Of a stretch of 64,000 bases of DNA, positions 42,225 through 54,563 are shown one piece after another. How positions within the stretch are numbered: the first letter of the stretch is position 1; every line of letters starts with the position of its first letter. Below the pieces are notes generated by a model. The model saw only the letters and a program-made list of their open reading frames with translations. It was not told the origin of the DNA and searched no databases. Both the position numbers and the translations under genes were made by a program. This DNA comes from Isoetes taiwanensis (lineage: Eukaryota > Streptophyta > Lycopodiopsida > Isoetales > Isoetaceae): positions 11,134,913 to 11,198,912 of the forward strand of contig JAJEKV010000024.1 in assembly GCA_021234155.1 (NCBI GenBank), in the 5' to 3' direction.

Positions 42225-42369
42225 ATGATGCACGGATCTCTGCTGAGAATAACTCAGTTATATAAACCGGTGCTATCTTTGGGGCTAATCCTACACCTAT
42301 TCCGGCCAGGATCATGTCGAACATAAGCATGGAAAATGAAGGGGCTAGACCCATTACCTCTGCTCCCAC
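42225..42369 (-). pseudogene. polyol/monosaccharide transporter fragment
   Basis: MGAEVMGLAPSFSMLMFDMI and LAGIGVGLAPKIAPVYITEL match the region around TM2-TM4 of the MFS sugar/polyol transporter family (typically GRxxAGIGVGxAxMIAPVYIAE). The normal Arg after the membrane segment is changed (MFDMI), and the match ends after EIRAS. It is a truncated fragment of under 50 codons, not a gene. Confidence 0.75.
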
Positions 42370-42469
42370 AAGAAATCATAGCGCAGCCATGGCCACGGTT
42401 TCGCATCCTCGGAACCCTAAACTGGCCCAAGATGGTCGAGCCCTAAAATGGCAGAGCTCGAGCATTGCA

Positions 42470-42610
42470 TGTTTGGGTTTTTGGTTTGCCCCCGAAGGGG
42501 GGGGCAAACCTTTGCTCATGTGGGCTGTTGAGAATATTCTACGAATATTCTGATGACTGATCAAAGTATTGTCGGTCATTTTTACTGGTTGAACAGGTTT
42601 GTGGGCTGTG
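42470..42610. repeat. dispersed repeat, copy 1
   Basis: Contains GGTTTGCCCCC-GAA-GGGGGGGCAAACC, a strong hairpin, then CTCATGTGGGCTGTTG and GTCGGTCATTTTTACTG. It matches 59818-59975 in block order: TTGCCCCC, ACGGGG-type run, CAAACC, CATGTGGG, ...TGATGACTG.., GGTCATTT.TA.TG. Confidence 0.7.
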
Positions 42611-42666
42611 GCTATGGCGACAACGCGCAACCGGACGAACCGGCTCTTCTTTAGGGTTAGGGAAAA

Positions 42667-42876
42667 ATGTCCGAGGAGGAGGAGGAGGAGAGATGGCTTA
42701 GAGTCTTTGTTGGGCCTTCACCTCTTAGGTTTTTAGCATCTGTGTTGGATCGAGATTTTCTAAAGATGGGTATGGAAATAGGCTGGCTTTCTTCTTTTGC
42801 CCTAGAACCGCCGGAGTTGAAGGACGAGGATCCTTTGTGTGAATCCCTAAGCTCTTGGTATAGGAGCAAAGTGTAG
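42667..42876 (+). CDS. unidentified short ORF
   Basis: ATG followed by an acidic run (SEEEEEERWLRVFVGPSPLR) and EPPELKDEDPLCESL, then SSWYRSKV and TAG. After the stop the frame continues with DAAMREAGSDAHIMGKLCRK, so the protein-like sequence is longer than the ORF. TAG may be a nonsense change (CAG to TAG). I cannot name the family. Confidence 0.3.
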   Translation: MSEEEEEERWLRVFVGPSPLRFLASVLDRDFLKMGMEIGWLSSFALEPPELKDEDPLCESLSSWYRSKV

Positions 42877-43891
42877 GATGCTGCCATGAGAGAAGCAGGC
42901 AGTGATGCCCACATCATGGGAAAATTGTGCAGAAAGATAGTATGTCCCATGCTATGCTTCATGATGTCACAAAAAAACTCTGTTTAGAGCTTATGGGTGG
43001 AATGAGAAAGCTTCTGCGCTGGGCAGATCCGTTGAATGGAACTGCTTGATTTTGAAAAATCGTGATGGGATGAATTTTGTATCTTGACCTCCATGACATG
43101 CCATGCTCTGTAATTCTGAAAGTATTACTTGCTTGTTGTGCTTGTGCAGGAAGAACTTCTGGAAAATCTTCTAACAAGTTCTGTCTATTTCAGAGATGAT
43201 GCTATGACTAATCTCAAAATCCAGATTAGGGCTTGCAAAACACAAGCCCTTGTGATAAATGAACAAGAAGATGCTTCCACGGCAAATAATACCATGATAC
43301 CTTACTAGATGCATTGTTGAGTAACATTTGAGATTTGAAGAATAGGCAAGTTAGCATTGCAACAGACTTTGACAAACAGAGGAGTGGCAGACGATTTGCC
43401 ATAATTCACTAGCAGCCAGCATTATCAGGAGGTGCAGAATTTACTAGCAGCCAGCATTATCAGGAGATGCAGGATTCGCAATGCTACTATGAAAGCAAAT
43501 GCTGCTGCTACCAGTGATGCTCCCATCTACAACAATCCAGAAGTTACAACTTTAGAGCATGGAGTGGAGCCGGATAACACTAGAGACGCTTCTGTTGAGG
43601 GTTTTTTTTTTTTTTTGCCACTTTTTGCTTCATGTTTATCAGGCATTCGATCTGCTATACATAGATCTGGAATCTGAGAACAGCAATTAGGACAAATATT
43701 TTGTCTTGTTTATGGTCCTAGATTTGTTCTTATTGTTCATAACGTGTCTACAGAAAAATTTTGGCCTTTAGAACAAAGATGTGCAGATGCTACTTCATAC
43801 TTTGCAATTCTTGCTTCATGTTTTTCCGGAACTGTTTCTCCATGTATGTGTATCTATCTACCCCGCTTTGTGTCCAGTTGCTTTAATCTTC
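42877..43891. other. no gene recognised
   Basis: Includes a 35-bp direct repeat of ACTAGCAGCCAGCATTATCA (43408 and 43443) and a poly-T run near 43,603. Confidence 0.3.
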
Positions 43892-44053
43892 CAGGGTACA
43901 TGAACATGCATCTGCTGGTCTTCATGTACTTGGCTGCGTAAGGATTTCGGCCTTTAGAATATAGATGTGGAGCAGGGTACATGAACATGCATCCCCTGGT
44001 CTTCATGTACTTGGCTGCGTAAGGATTTCGGCTTTTAGAATATAGATGTGGAG
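43892..44053. repeat. tandem duplication, 81-bp unit
   Basis: CAGGGTACATGAACATGCAT at 43892 and 43973, each followed by GTCTTCATGTACTTGGCTGC and TATAGATGTGGAG. Confidence 0.95.
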
Positions 44054-44339
44054 ATTCTACTTTACAAATATTGCTTAATGTGCTTTTTGAAAACTGGTTT
44101 TCCATGTCTGCTAATCTATCCGGCCATTATTTATGCGGGAACAAGCACTTGTATCTACTAATCTCTCTGACCATGATTCATGAGGAAAACTCTATCCAAG
44201 ATACTTGAATCTTGTAAGGAACAAGCACATAATCTACTAGTCTGTGTTGTACAGGCAACTAGGCCACTTTATTGTTTTTGTGAATATGTTTTCATAAAAA
44301 TGCAGATGTGGACGTATGCAGGTTAAGTAACATCTAGAA

Positions 44340-44510
44340 CTATCTTTTTTTTTTTTGCTTTTTTCACTGATAAAAATTTGAACTAACCAATCCAATCTTG
44401 GTAACATGTCCATTATCCATATATTCATAAATGCTTTGTGCAAGTATAAATACTGGTGTCCATGGACGATAATTCGATTCAATTCAGTTCAATTGAATTC
44501 TAATTAATGT
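44340..44510 (+). mobile_element. probable LINE/SINE 3' end of the LINE-1 family
   Basis: TCCATGGACGATAATTCGAT then ATTCAATTCAGTTCAATTG at 44455-44506 resembles LINE-1's 3' end (CCGTGGACGATAAAAAATCA then ATTCAATTC). Upstream sequence is AT-rich, with no ORF of note. Confidence 0.5.
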
Positions 44511-46142
44511 GCTTTGTAACACCAGATTCATGCACATGCAAGCTTGCACGTTTGTGCAAGAGGTGAATTCAAGTGTGTCAATGATATGTAGGCAGTCAAG
44601 TCATTACAATATGGTTGACGTACATGTGGTGTATTGACTGAGACATTATATATATGCAAACAAAACATTGTAGAAGTGTGTGCAAGATGGCTCCTCCAAG
44701 TACTATTTTAGAGCTCGTAGAGACACATATAATTGGTAATGTAGTATAAAAATTGCATTTTAATTATTTGCAACAAAACCTCGAAGTGACATTGAGCACC
44801 ACCTTTTATGTATTATTTTGGATTCCACTAACTAACAATTACAAATGAAAGGATTACCAACCAAAAAACATGACAGGGAAGAAATGAGATTAAGCATTGG
44901 AAGAATGGTGGATACAAAAGGCGTCATGTTTAACACCTCCAAGATTTATGGCCTTCAACTTAGACATTCCTTATGCCATATTATGAACTTTTAAAATGCA
45001 TGCCACGACTTGATATTCTTTATAAAGTATATCCTAAAGCATGACCCTTGCATATGCTTAGGGCTTAGTATATCCTTATGATGTTCCTTGCATATGCTTA
45101 GGGCCTACTATCCTTATGATGTTCCTTCCATATGCTTCTTTCTGTGTTTCTTTTTTTAACTATGTATTAGATAATTTCCCGGGGAGGGAGGGGGGGGGGG
45201 GCGGCAAAAATCCGCCGAAAAATTATGAGGCGCTGGCAAATTGCCGTTAAGGCGTCTGGCGGAGAGAAAAACCTTAACGGGTTTATTTAACCTATGTATT
45301 ATTTCTGGCCACCTCACCCTCCGTGCACAGAGGGCAAACCACCGTGCGTAGCACCTTGTTTTTCTTTTTCCTTTTTTTTAACCAAAAATTAAACATTGGG
45401 TAGACGACTACCGTCGGATTGTTTTAACCAACCCAAATCAACGGACTAAAAAAGACGCACTCTAGAAATACTATTTAGTATGCCTTCATGAATACAACGC
45501 CGAAATTATAGTAAAACCATGTCAAAAAGCGTATAAAACTACAAAAAAATCCCCTGTTATTGTGCTATATATTCTCATTGACAACTATTAGTATCTTTGT
45601 CAATATATCTGGTAATCACATTTTTTGAACATCGAGGCTCCTCCATGACAGAATACTTCACTCGCCATTTCATTCATCTTTTAATCTATATATACAGTAT
45701 AGTTCTATAGTTTTAGCAGTCAGTTGCTTCCTGTACAGGTGGTTTGCATGCCGGATTTGCAGCCTTGCCGACAGGCCTTCATTCGGTGCTGGCTTATCTA
45801 TATCCCACATACTTGCTTCACAAAATAAGCCCTTATGCAATTTCAATATTCAATGGTCTAATGTAACCCTTAAATATGAACCTTATGTAATGTACATAAA
45901 TGCTTAGCACATCTTTACCCTAATATGTTTGGTATCTATGCAACATGGATTCAACCTTTGGTATGAGATCCATAAGCCATAGATCAAACTATATCATAGA
46001 TTATACTGGAATAATCATTTGACTCTGCACTGAACCTTTCTCAACATCATTCAACCTGAGTCTGTTGCAATATAACACACTTGTGCAATTATGGAATATA
46101 CACAACTGGAATGAGCAATGATTCAACCAACACAATATTATC
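44511..46142. other. no gene recognised; contains a G-rich run
   Basis: AT-rich DNA with a GGGGAGGGAGG...GGGG run at 45181-45201 and a nearby GCGGCAAAAATCCGCCG stem. No gene can be defended. Confidence 0.3.
45181..45201 (+). other. G-rich run, possible G-quadruplex
   Basis: Twenty-one bases, nineteen of them G, in at least four G-tracts (GGGG-A-GGG-A-G12). This is a sequence-only prediction. Confidence 0.6.
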
Positions 46143-46475
46143 TTACTTCAACAATTCACGATTTTTATTCATTCTGCGCTGCCGTCTCTCAATAACCTTC
46201 TCCAAATTTTCATTCAAGTTTCTTGTCCTGCCATGAGCTATCTCATTACTTCCATATGTTGGGGAATGACATGATGGAGGACTAGATGTAGAATCAGAAG
46301 CAAATCCATGAGCATTGCTATTATATATAGCGGCAAGGTTCATGTTCCCAACATTTTTCGAGGTTCCAACTCCTCCATACTCACCTGCTTCCCTTATAGC
46401 AGATTCTGCATATTTGAATCTTATAGGAGTAGAAACCCCATGGTTAAATCCGAAGCTACCTTGAGTGATGTTTCA
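46143..46475 (-). pseudogene. ABI5/AREB-type bZIP fragment
   Basis: Minus-strand reading: TPIRFKYAESAIREAG, NLAAIYNSNAHGFASDST, GRTRNLNENLEKVIERR and QRRMNKNRELLK then TAA. LEKVIERRQRRMxKNRE is the start of the basic region of ABI5/AREB/ABF transcription factors, which bind ABRE elements in ABA responses. The rest of the basic region (SAARSRARKQ) and the leucine zipper are missing. It is a truncated remnant, with an open frame upstream. Confidence 0.75.
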
Positions 46476-48281
46476 GAACCTCAATAACTGCATAACCTCT
46501 CGAAAAGTAGCTCCATTGTAAGCTAATGCTTAAGAAACCTTATCCCTCACATACTGCACTGCATGTAATTGATTGGTGTCTAGAGATGGATGGGCTGAGG
46601 ATAGAAGTGCTGTCGGCTAAAATATCAAGACTAGCAAGGATTTTCAAAAGCTGCTGATTTTTCTTAATGCTAATTATGCCATGTCCCCTTGTCAATCAAA
46701 TAACCATGTATTTTGTTGGCATACTTGAACCAAAAAGCAAAGGCAAATTAGCACCTCTCATAAATGCAACATCTGCACACTAAACAGGAAAAAAATTGCC
46801 ATTCCAACAATCTACTTTGGCTCAACCACTTTGCTCAAGGATATGTCCAATGCCGTACTAATACGGCTCTAAAACTGAAAGGGCGTTATATATGAATGCC
46901 CCTCTTTAAGATTTGACATAGGCGATCTAAAAATAAGCTCGTTAAATAGCAAATGATGCCATCTCTCCAAATGATGTCGTCCTATTCCCTTGCTGAGTTG
47001 ATTTAACAATGAAAAACATTTTACTTCATGATCTGATAATGGTTCAATTCAAGATTGCATTGTCCGCAGCATAAAAGGGAAAGGTATTAGCAGGACGCAA
47101 GAAAGCATTTAGTCCAACAGATTATTACATCGATCATATTTGATAATCATTTTTCCACACATGAGGTAGACCCCAGGAGAAGAATAATGGCAGCTTAGGG
47201 CAGCTTAGGTTCTAAGCAAAAGCACGAAACAGGAACAATGGCGCTCTTTGAAGGCTGGCAACTAGAAACACCAGTGCAACTGGAACTTTATAAATGACAG
47301 GCTGCAACTGGAAGCTTCGTAATCTGTAAGCTTCTTATAACTAAACCATACCTTCAGCTCCAATGAATGGTGCAGGTCAGATTGGCGACCGCCATAGCCA
47401 GTGCCGCGATAGCCATAGCCAGCCTTGCGAGAAAAGCTATGGCGATGCCCGAATGTGGTGTTGGCGAACTTGGCTTGCTTGCAGAGGAAGAAACTCGAAG
47501 ACGCTGTCGTCGGTTGCTTGCAAAGAAAGTAATTTCACCCGATTGCCGAAGAACCCGTTGAACGGCGAGGAGACAACGGTGAAGAACGGACGGTCCAGAC
47601 AGGGCTTCCCTTAAGGGCAAATTAGAAGTGAGTAAGCTTCATACACTTGGCGAATTTCACAATATAGAAGTTAGCTAAGGTAGCGATTATTTTGTTTTAT
47701 AGAAGTTAAGGCATAGTACTCATGGCGAATATTTACAAAAAATCTCTTGAGATTTATCAGTCATAAAGCTTTACAAATGTTGTAAGCAAAAATGTTTTCT
47801 GAAGGCCACCTCCTCTATTTTATGTTCGGTTGTCCACCAACTTGAATGTTTTTCCATTTAAGAAGTTTAACAATGCTAATCCATATCAACCTTATTCATG
47901 GTCATACTACATTTATAAATAGCATTTATATAGCAAATTACAACCCTATCTCTCCATACTTGTACTTGTATTTATGTTGCTTAATCTCACAAGTTGGATG
48001 CTTCTAGGTGATGTTGCCAATGATACATGTCTTACTTGCAACAGATTCACAACCCTAAGTGGTAAAGGACTATAATGAGGTATACATATTGTACATTTGA
48101 ACGGTTGTAGTAGATAATATGCATGCACTTGACTATAGGATATATCTACATCAAATAAAAACCATGCATTATTTAACTGAGTAGAGAAAAGCACACCTAT
48201 TTTCCACTAGAGGACCATGTGCTTCTCATTATTGCCCTTTATTTTGATGGTATGTTTAAGTGAAGATGCCCATATTCCCAT
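46476..48281. other. no gene recognised
   Basis: 47354-47620 has open frames on both strands (MAMPECGVG plus; MPLREALSG minus) in GC-rich DNA. Neither resembles a known family. Confidence 0.3.
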
Positions 48282-48363
48282 ACATCGACTGAGAAATTTT
48301 TTTTTTTTTTTTTTTTGAAGAACGTATGACTTATATTAAATAAAAAGGATTACACAGCAAGAC

Positions 48364-51300
48364 TCAGATGAGATGGAGATAAGTCCCCCAAATCTCATCC
48401 TTATCATCATCAGATAACTTGGACACCAAATATTGATCATACAACCTGTCTTTAACTTCGCAAAGCAGTTGGTCAGGGGCCCGAGAGACATTCTTAAAGA
48501 CCAGATGACACCGATTCTTCCAAACAACCCAGCAAGTTAGCGCCCGTGTGATATGGAACGCTACTTTCTTTAACCTTGGCCACCGTCGAGGAAGTAAACC
48601 AAGAAGGATTTGTTGACTATGGAGGTGGGACTGAAAGCGAGCCTGAACCCATGCCCATGTGGTATGTACGTTGTCGCACGAGGGTAAAACAATGCTCAAT
48701 AGTCTCAAAGCGACACCTTGCATACGGGGCAAAAGAGGACTTACCCGTGGCTTAAATGAATGTACCTTCACATTAACCCGGAGTGACCGATGAGCAATTT
48801 GCCGAGAAGCACCGAGTATTTAGGAATGATATTCTTATCCCGGATACACCTCCACATGCGTTGAAGTTGATCTTCTTGAACCGGCACCGCCCAATGTGTA
48901 GAGGGCGTAAGGGGGGCGCAGCCCGTTAGGGCTCAGAAGAGCGACTTGAACCAAATCCTTTCCCAATGAAATGTCTCCAATAACTTTCAGATCCGCCGTC
49001 CCCCGTGGTTGGGCAAAATAGGGAGGTTATCTGCGACGGCTTCCCACACCCGAAAGTCCCGCGCGACCAAATGATATCTCTTACGAAAAATGCGAGACCA
49101 AGTGAGGAGACGTTCTCGATGATACCATGCCCCAAGTGTTAAAACACCAAAGATGTCGCCACCTCTTTTGTACTACGGAATGCGAGAGAAGCCGCAAGTG
49201 GAAGTTGATGAAAAGGGCACCACAAAAAGGGGAAGATATTTGCAAGCAATTCGGGGGATCGGCCGACCCACAAGAGGCTTCTTGAATGCCAAGCTTTCAA
49301 CAAACCTTTGAGAAAGGGAGATGCATGTGGAAATGGCTTAAGGGGATATAGAAGAGCCCACTGTGAATCGAGGCTTAACCGCAGTTTGCCAAAAGGAATA
49401 CAATGCTCCAATGATGAACAAGCAAAGATCATCCCACACGATTGCACATGCCCCGGAGAACTCCGCCAAAGAAACTTGGAAAGGAGAACCTTACCATGCA
49501 GCCTAAGATCGGACATACCTAGGCCACCCTCTTTCTTGGGGCGGATGCATTTACTCCATGCGATTTTCACCACTGCACCTGTCTCATTACCGCCCCACAC
49601 AAAGTTTCGCACAAGGGCAATGATCTCCTTAAATTTTTGAGGAGGAGCTAGTAATGCGGAGACCACATATACATGTGTGCTATTGAGAACAGATTTAGCG
49701 ACCTGCACTCTTCCAGCCATGGATAAAGAAGCACCTCTCCACCATAGTAAATGCCTCTGAAGGCCTAAAATAACCTGGTCCCATGCTTGAAGCAATGGGA
49801 TCTCCACACCAAAAGGAACTCCAAGCAACCTGGTGGCAACGCCATGAGGAACAAGATTCCACGGATATTGTGCCAAACACGCAGGGGCTGGACTATCAAG
49901 TGCCCAAATTGCATTACATTTCTGCCAATTCAACAAACAGCCTGAGGCAAGGGAAAAGATGTCTAGAAGCTGTTTGACCACGTCTAGATTCCCTTCACTG
50001 GCCTCAACCAAGAGGAACGTGTCATCAGCAAACTGGTTGCAGATTATTTGAGAGCCGTCAGCCATGCGTAAGCCGGCAATGAGACCATCGTCCATCGCGC
50101 GCCGAAGCAGCTGTGAGAGTCCCTCGGCAACAATAGTGAAAAGAAAGGGGGCAAGTGGACAACCCTGTCTAAGGCCTCTTCCCACTGAGAAGAGCTGTGT
50201 TGGCTGCCCTTGAAAAAGAACCGCAGCCTTAGCCGATCTTATCAGTTTCCCGACAACAGAGGAGAAACCTGGGCCAAAACCTAGCTTGTCCAAAATGCGG
50301 TGCAAGAACAACCAGGAGACACTGTCATAAGCTTTTGCAAAGTCCAATTTGAGGTAGACGACCCGCTGACCAGTTTTCCTTGCCCAATACATGCCCTCAT
50401 ATGCCGTAGCTACATTGTCCAGAATATGTCTGCCAGGCAAGAAACCTGTTTGTTCTTCACTAATGGACACGGCCAAAATCTTCTTCAACTTCTCTGCATA
50501 TGCCTTGGCTATGATCTTGTTACCACTGGCAGCAAAGTTATCGGTCTCCAGTGAGAAATCTCAATGGGCTCCTTAACCTTAGGAATCAGGGCAATAAGGC
50601 CTGTGTTAAGTATCTTGTCCAACTGATGAGACTGGAGCAGATCCTGATATGCTTGCCACACAAGCTGGGACGTCCACTCCCAAGTAGACTGAAAGAACTC
50701 AATTGGTATACCATCCATGCCTGGGCACTTGTCCTTAGCCATCAAGAACACCGCAGACTCCAACTCTGCTTCCGTAAGAGGGGCCTCGAGTTCCTGACGT
50801 TGCATGGAAGAAATGATAGGCATAACTTTTGAAAGTACAATGTCCATTGCCTCCTCCTGAAAGGGGAGTGTTCTCTTCTGAAAAAAGGAGGCAAAGTGCG
50901 AAACAAGAAACTGCTGAACCCGCTCAGGAGCAGAGATATGAGTCCCATCCTCCGTCCGGACGGCAGTAAAAGCTGATCTGTGGCGTCGCAACCGAGCGGC
51001 CGAGAAGAAGGACTTTGTGCACTTATCCCCCTCCCGCAACCACGAAAGGCCCGCTTTCACTTTTTCAGCTTTGATACTTTTCGATTCAAGTTCGGTGATC
51101 TCCCTGACCAGCTCTGCTTCCCTAGCATGGAGACCTCCCTCAAGTCTAATCTGCTCCAACTCACTATATTTAGAGCTCAGAAGACGTCTTTCTCGCTGCA
51201 CAAAGTCCCTACCCCACTGCTTGGAGAAAGCTTTAACCCTTGCTAGCGCAGTCACAAGTCTCCTCATTGGACTTGGCTCCGGGGGCGTAGCCTCCCATGC

Positions 51301-52104
51301 TCGACGACACCCAGCAATGAAATCCTCGTTCTTTAAATACTGAACATTCAGTTTGAACACAGTCTTACTAGAAACGCGAGATGGGAGGTCAGGTGAACTG
51401 ATGATCTGGGGATGGTGATCAGAAACCGTCTGAAGAATATGATTCTTTCGATGCAGTCCAGGCAGTGCATGCCGAGCGTGCATGTTCGCATAGCACCTGT
51501 CATGCCGAGCTGCAGCACGTGCAGACCCCTGAGCGCCATTGCACCAAGTGAAGCCCTGATCGCCTGCAATCTCCAGAAAGCCATATTCAAACAAAAGCTT
51601 ATCCCACTGCTCCTTTTCAAAACCCGAGACGGTCTCACCGCCACCAAGCCTATCACCACCATCTTCAACCATGTTGAAATCCCCCAGCAGTAGCCATGCT
51701 GTACAATCCCCCCACTTTTTCAATTTATTCCTCAAAGCAGCCCACATGGCCGCCCGCTGCCTAGGCACATTGGAGGCATAAACATTTATGATGCCCCAAA
51801 CCTTCTCATCCTGCTTCCACTTAATGACCGACCACCTGCCCCACTTATCCTTTGCAGTAAAAATTACTTTGGTGTCCAACGACCATGAAATGAAGGTACC
51901 ACCACGAGACTGACCCGAAAAACTTGCAAACCCACTGTGCTGCCTACCCATAAGGTTCAACAAACCACCAACGGAACCTCTACGACACTTGTGCTCTTGC
52001 AAGCACAAGATTCGTGGAGCCAAAGTTCTAACCAACATTGATGCTCTAGCCCTTTTTGTGGGGGAGGACTTAAGCCCCCTTACATTCCAACTGACAATGT
52101 TCAT
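48364..52104 (-). pseudogene. LINE-2 ORF2 (EN-RT-zf-RVT), frameshifted
   Basis: The ATG at 52104 opens MNIVSWNVRGLKSSPTKRAR. The endonuclease has LQEHKC, LLLGDFNMVEDGGDR and TVSDHHPQ. The RT begins EISHWRPITLLP, then a frameshift near 50,524 leads to NKIIAKAYAEKLKKIL, VVYLKLDFAKAYDSVSW, RGLRQGCPLAPFLFTIVAEG and the catalytic NQFADDTFLL. A second shift near 49,170 leads to GVLTLGAWYHRERLLTW. The zf-RVT-like end is at 48364-48771 (TRALTCWVVWKNRCHLVFKN). Two or more indels inactivate it. Confidence 0.85.
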
Positions 52105-54563
52105 CCCACCGAAAGAGCCTCCGGTGCACCTTTCTTCTTCCGTCTCTTTGAACGTTTTTGAACCTGTTCAGACGGTCCATCATAGACCACCACCGCCAAC
52201 TGATCGGCACATCGCATCACTGTGTCCCCATCCTGAGTGGCATCTGAGGCTGATCCCGAATCGCCTTCATCAGGCCCGGCCATACTAGAGGGGGGCACTC
52301 CATCAACCTCATCCGCCCAGCTCCTGTGCTGAATGCGCTTACTCCTCCGCGAGGTGGCTACAGTCCATTCTTGATGAGGCTGAGGAGTCGAAAGAGGAGC
52401 AGGCACTCCCGGGGCATTCGGCACCTGTGGTAACTGAGGTGCTGGAGCCACAGATGCAGAGGGTACTGATAGGCCGTTAGACGAAGCAGAGTGTGCATGA
52501 CCTACAGGCGCAGAACGTTGCGTGGAGACAGAGGCAAGGGAAGGCGAAGGACCAAAGGGTCTGGGTGAAGGTGGCACAACTGAAGGGGAGGGGTGTGAGA
52601 CACCAGCAGGTGGAATAGGCGCCCCAGAAGAAGATGGCGGAGCATGGGCAGGGACATTGCCACACACATTCGAAGGGGCTGCCGACTTAGAAGGCTTAGA
52701 AAATAGCTGAAGAGAAGGGAACCAGCGAGTCAGATCAGCAGCATTGAGAAGCACAAGCTTGAAGGATGAGAAAAAAGCACCGCTCCTAATCAATACTTCT
52801 TCGGGCAAGTCCCTATCCATGGGAAGAGCTACACAGATCTGAGCGCCTCTCGAGATAGAGTGAGCTATATGAAGGCCCAAGGCACTAGCTATAGAAATCA
52901 AAAACTTTGAGACAAGCAAGTCAGGAGGCAGGCCAAGGATTTGAAACCAACAAGGGAGTTTAGCCTTTAGAGGCATGTCAATAGAGAACCCCGGGTAGTA
53001 GTTCTGGAATATAACTGCCGTGCCACCCATTGTATCAACCCCTCTAGAGACCAGCCTGATGACATCTTCCTCATTGTTGAACATTATGAGAAAGAAATTA
53101 TTGCCAAGTGACTTGATTGACTCAAAGGGCCGCAGCTGATGCCTACGGAGAAGAGCACGAAGCCACCCTGCTATTCTATTCAAGTCAAAATACTGACCCG
53201 TCCAGAAGCCGACAACCGAGAAGGCTACCAAGTTTTCTAGGTACTTCAAGTGTTCATCATGATCAATATCCACCACCACCTTATTGCCAACACGCTCCCC
53301 AGCCTTGACTTCGTTAATATCTGGCAACTCTGGTGATGCTGAAGTTCCAGCTGCTTGTTTGTCACTAGAAATAAGCTTCATGATGTCAGACTTATTACCC
53401 TTCTGAACAAAGGCAAGAGCATCAGCAACTCTAGCACTCCTCGTCGGCGGGAGATCCTTCTGGATCCATTCGCTAAAACGGGGTTGACTAAGGCGTCGGG
53501 CAGAATCACCAGTCCACGCGGGGCGGGAAGGACGCACTTCAGGCTTCTTAACTGGCTGTCCAACATTGCCTTTAGCTCCGGAACTCGCCTGGCTAATGTG
53601 CTCAACGTCACAAATACCCTCAGCAAGACTAGGGCCAGCCTGTTGTCCACTGGGTGAGTCTCTAATGACCATGTCGTCCACGACCAATTTTCTGCCATCT
53701 AATTCATCCCTAGCACATCTAGAGAGGAATTTCTCAGCTTCTTCAACCAGTTGAATGTCATGAAACGTTTCTGCCCTCCTACTTCCTACAGATGCCAGCC
53801 CGGTGTTCACAGGTAAGCCCGAATTCTGGAGACTGGGTATATGCTGCACAGCCGCCAATTCACCTACCTCCAACACATTAGCTGAGGCCTCCTCCATCGG
53901 CCTCACACCATCTCCAACAGCAGCTCCGGCAACTAGTTCTGAGCCAGAGTTTGAGAGCGTTGAACTGTTTTTCAGAGTTACACCCGAAACACCAAGTTGG
54001 TTACGTGCTGGCCGAGGCACCCGCTTCCCTGGTGCCACAACAACAGCAGATGATTGTTGCAAAGTCAAACTTGGCCCTGTAGAAAATCCCGCAGCTGAAG
54101 GCACAGCTCCTTTAAGTTTTGACGCCTCAGATCCCTGATTGCCGCCACCGCCCACAGGTAGAGTTCCACTGCGCAAATCCGAGGCCACATCTAACCCCTG
54201 AAACGCTTTACTATTGCAGCTCAATTTCTGCTCCGGTTTTAGCAAACCCTGCACACCAGGGCCGCTGCCCACAGAAGCTGCCTCAACACCAACCAACACA
54301 GATGACATCTGCTTCCTAGAATCGCACATCACACCGAGATTCACATCCTCAGAGATGGTTGCAGATGGGCCCTGGACTATACTCGCAGTGTCTGCGCTCC
54401 TACAATTTTCCACAACAGGTACTTGCTTTCGATTCATGCCAACCTGACCCAGCAGTCCGCCATCAACCATATCCCTGTCTAAGTCAGGCTCCCTGCAGTC
54501 TGCAGCCGCAACCACAGAGGCCTTGACGACCTCTCCGCTCTGAATCCGACTGCTCGCCGCCAT
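52101..54563 (-). CDS. LINE-2 ORF1 (DUF4283-like RNA-binding protein), 820 aa
   Basis: Intact ATG-to-TGA frame. The first 370 residues are low complexity and variable. Residues about 440-640 form a DUF4283-like domain: LENLVAFSVVGFWTGQYFDL, KSLGNNFFLIMFNNEEDV, VIFQNYYPGFSIDMPLKAKL, CWFQILGLPPDLL and AQICVALPMDRDLPEE. The C-terminus is Pro/Ser-rich and ends in a Lys/Arg cluster (QKRSKRRKKKGAPE). There is no obvious CCHC knuckle. Proteins of this type bind the LINE RNA. The stop TGA overlaps the ATG of ORF2, as expected for termination-reinitiation. Confidence 0.85.
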   Translation of the reverse strand: MAASSRIQSGEVVKASVVAAADCREPDLDRDMVDGGLLGQVGMNRKQVPVVENCRSADTASIVQGPSATISEDVNLGVMCDSRKQMSSVLVGVEAASVGSGPGVQGLLKPEQKLSCNSKAFQGLDVASDLRSGTLPVGGGGNQGSEASKLKGAVPSAAGFSTGPSLTLQQSSAVVVAPGKRVPRPARNQLGVSGVTLKNSSTLSNSGSELVAGAAVGDGVRPMEEASANVLEVGELAAVQHIPSLQNSGLPVNTGLASVGSRRAETFHDIQLVEEAEKFLSRCARDELDGRKLVVDDMVIRDSPSGQQAGPSLAEGICDVEHISQASSGAKGNVGQPVKKPEVRPSRPAWTGDSARRLSQPRFSEWIQKDLPPTRSARVADALAFVQKGNKSDIMKLISSDKQAAGTSASPELPDINEVKAGERVGNKVVVDIDHDEHLKYLENLVAFSVVGFWTGQYFDLNRIAGWLRALLRRHQLRPFESIKSLGNNFFLIMFNNEEDVIRLVSRGVDTMGGTAVIFQNYYPGFSIDMPLKAKLPCWFQILGLPPDLLVSKFLISIASALGLHIAHSISRGAQICVALPMDRDLPEEVLIRSGAFFSSFKLVLLNAADLTRWFPSLQLFSKPSKSAAPSNVCGNVPAHAPPSSSGAPIPPAGVSHPSPSVVPPSPRPFGPSPSLASVSTQRSAPVGHAHSASSNGLSVPSASVAPAPQLPQVPNAPGVPAPLSTPQPHQEWTVATSRRSKRIQHRSWADEVDGVPPSSMAGPDEGDSGSASDATQDGDTVMRCADQLAVVVYDGPSEQVQKRSKRRKKKGAPEALSVG

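Noticed and set aside
47354-47620. GC-rich ORFs on both strands (MAMPECGVG / MPLREALSG)
   Set aside because: No recognisable domain, both strands open, and no splice or repeat context to favour one.
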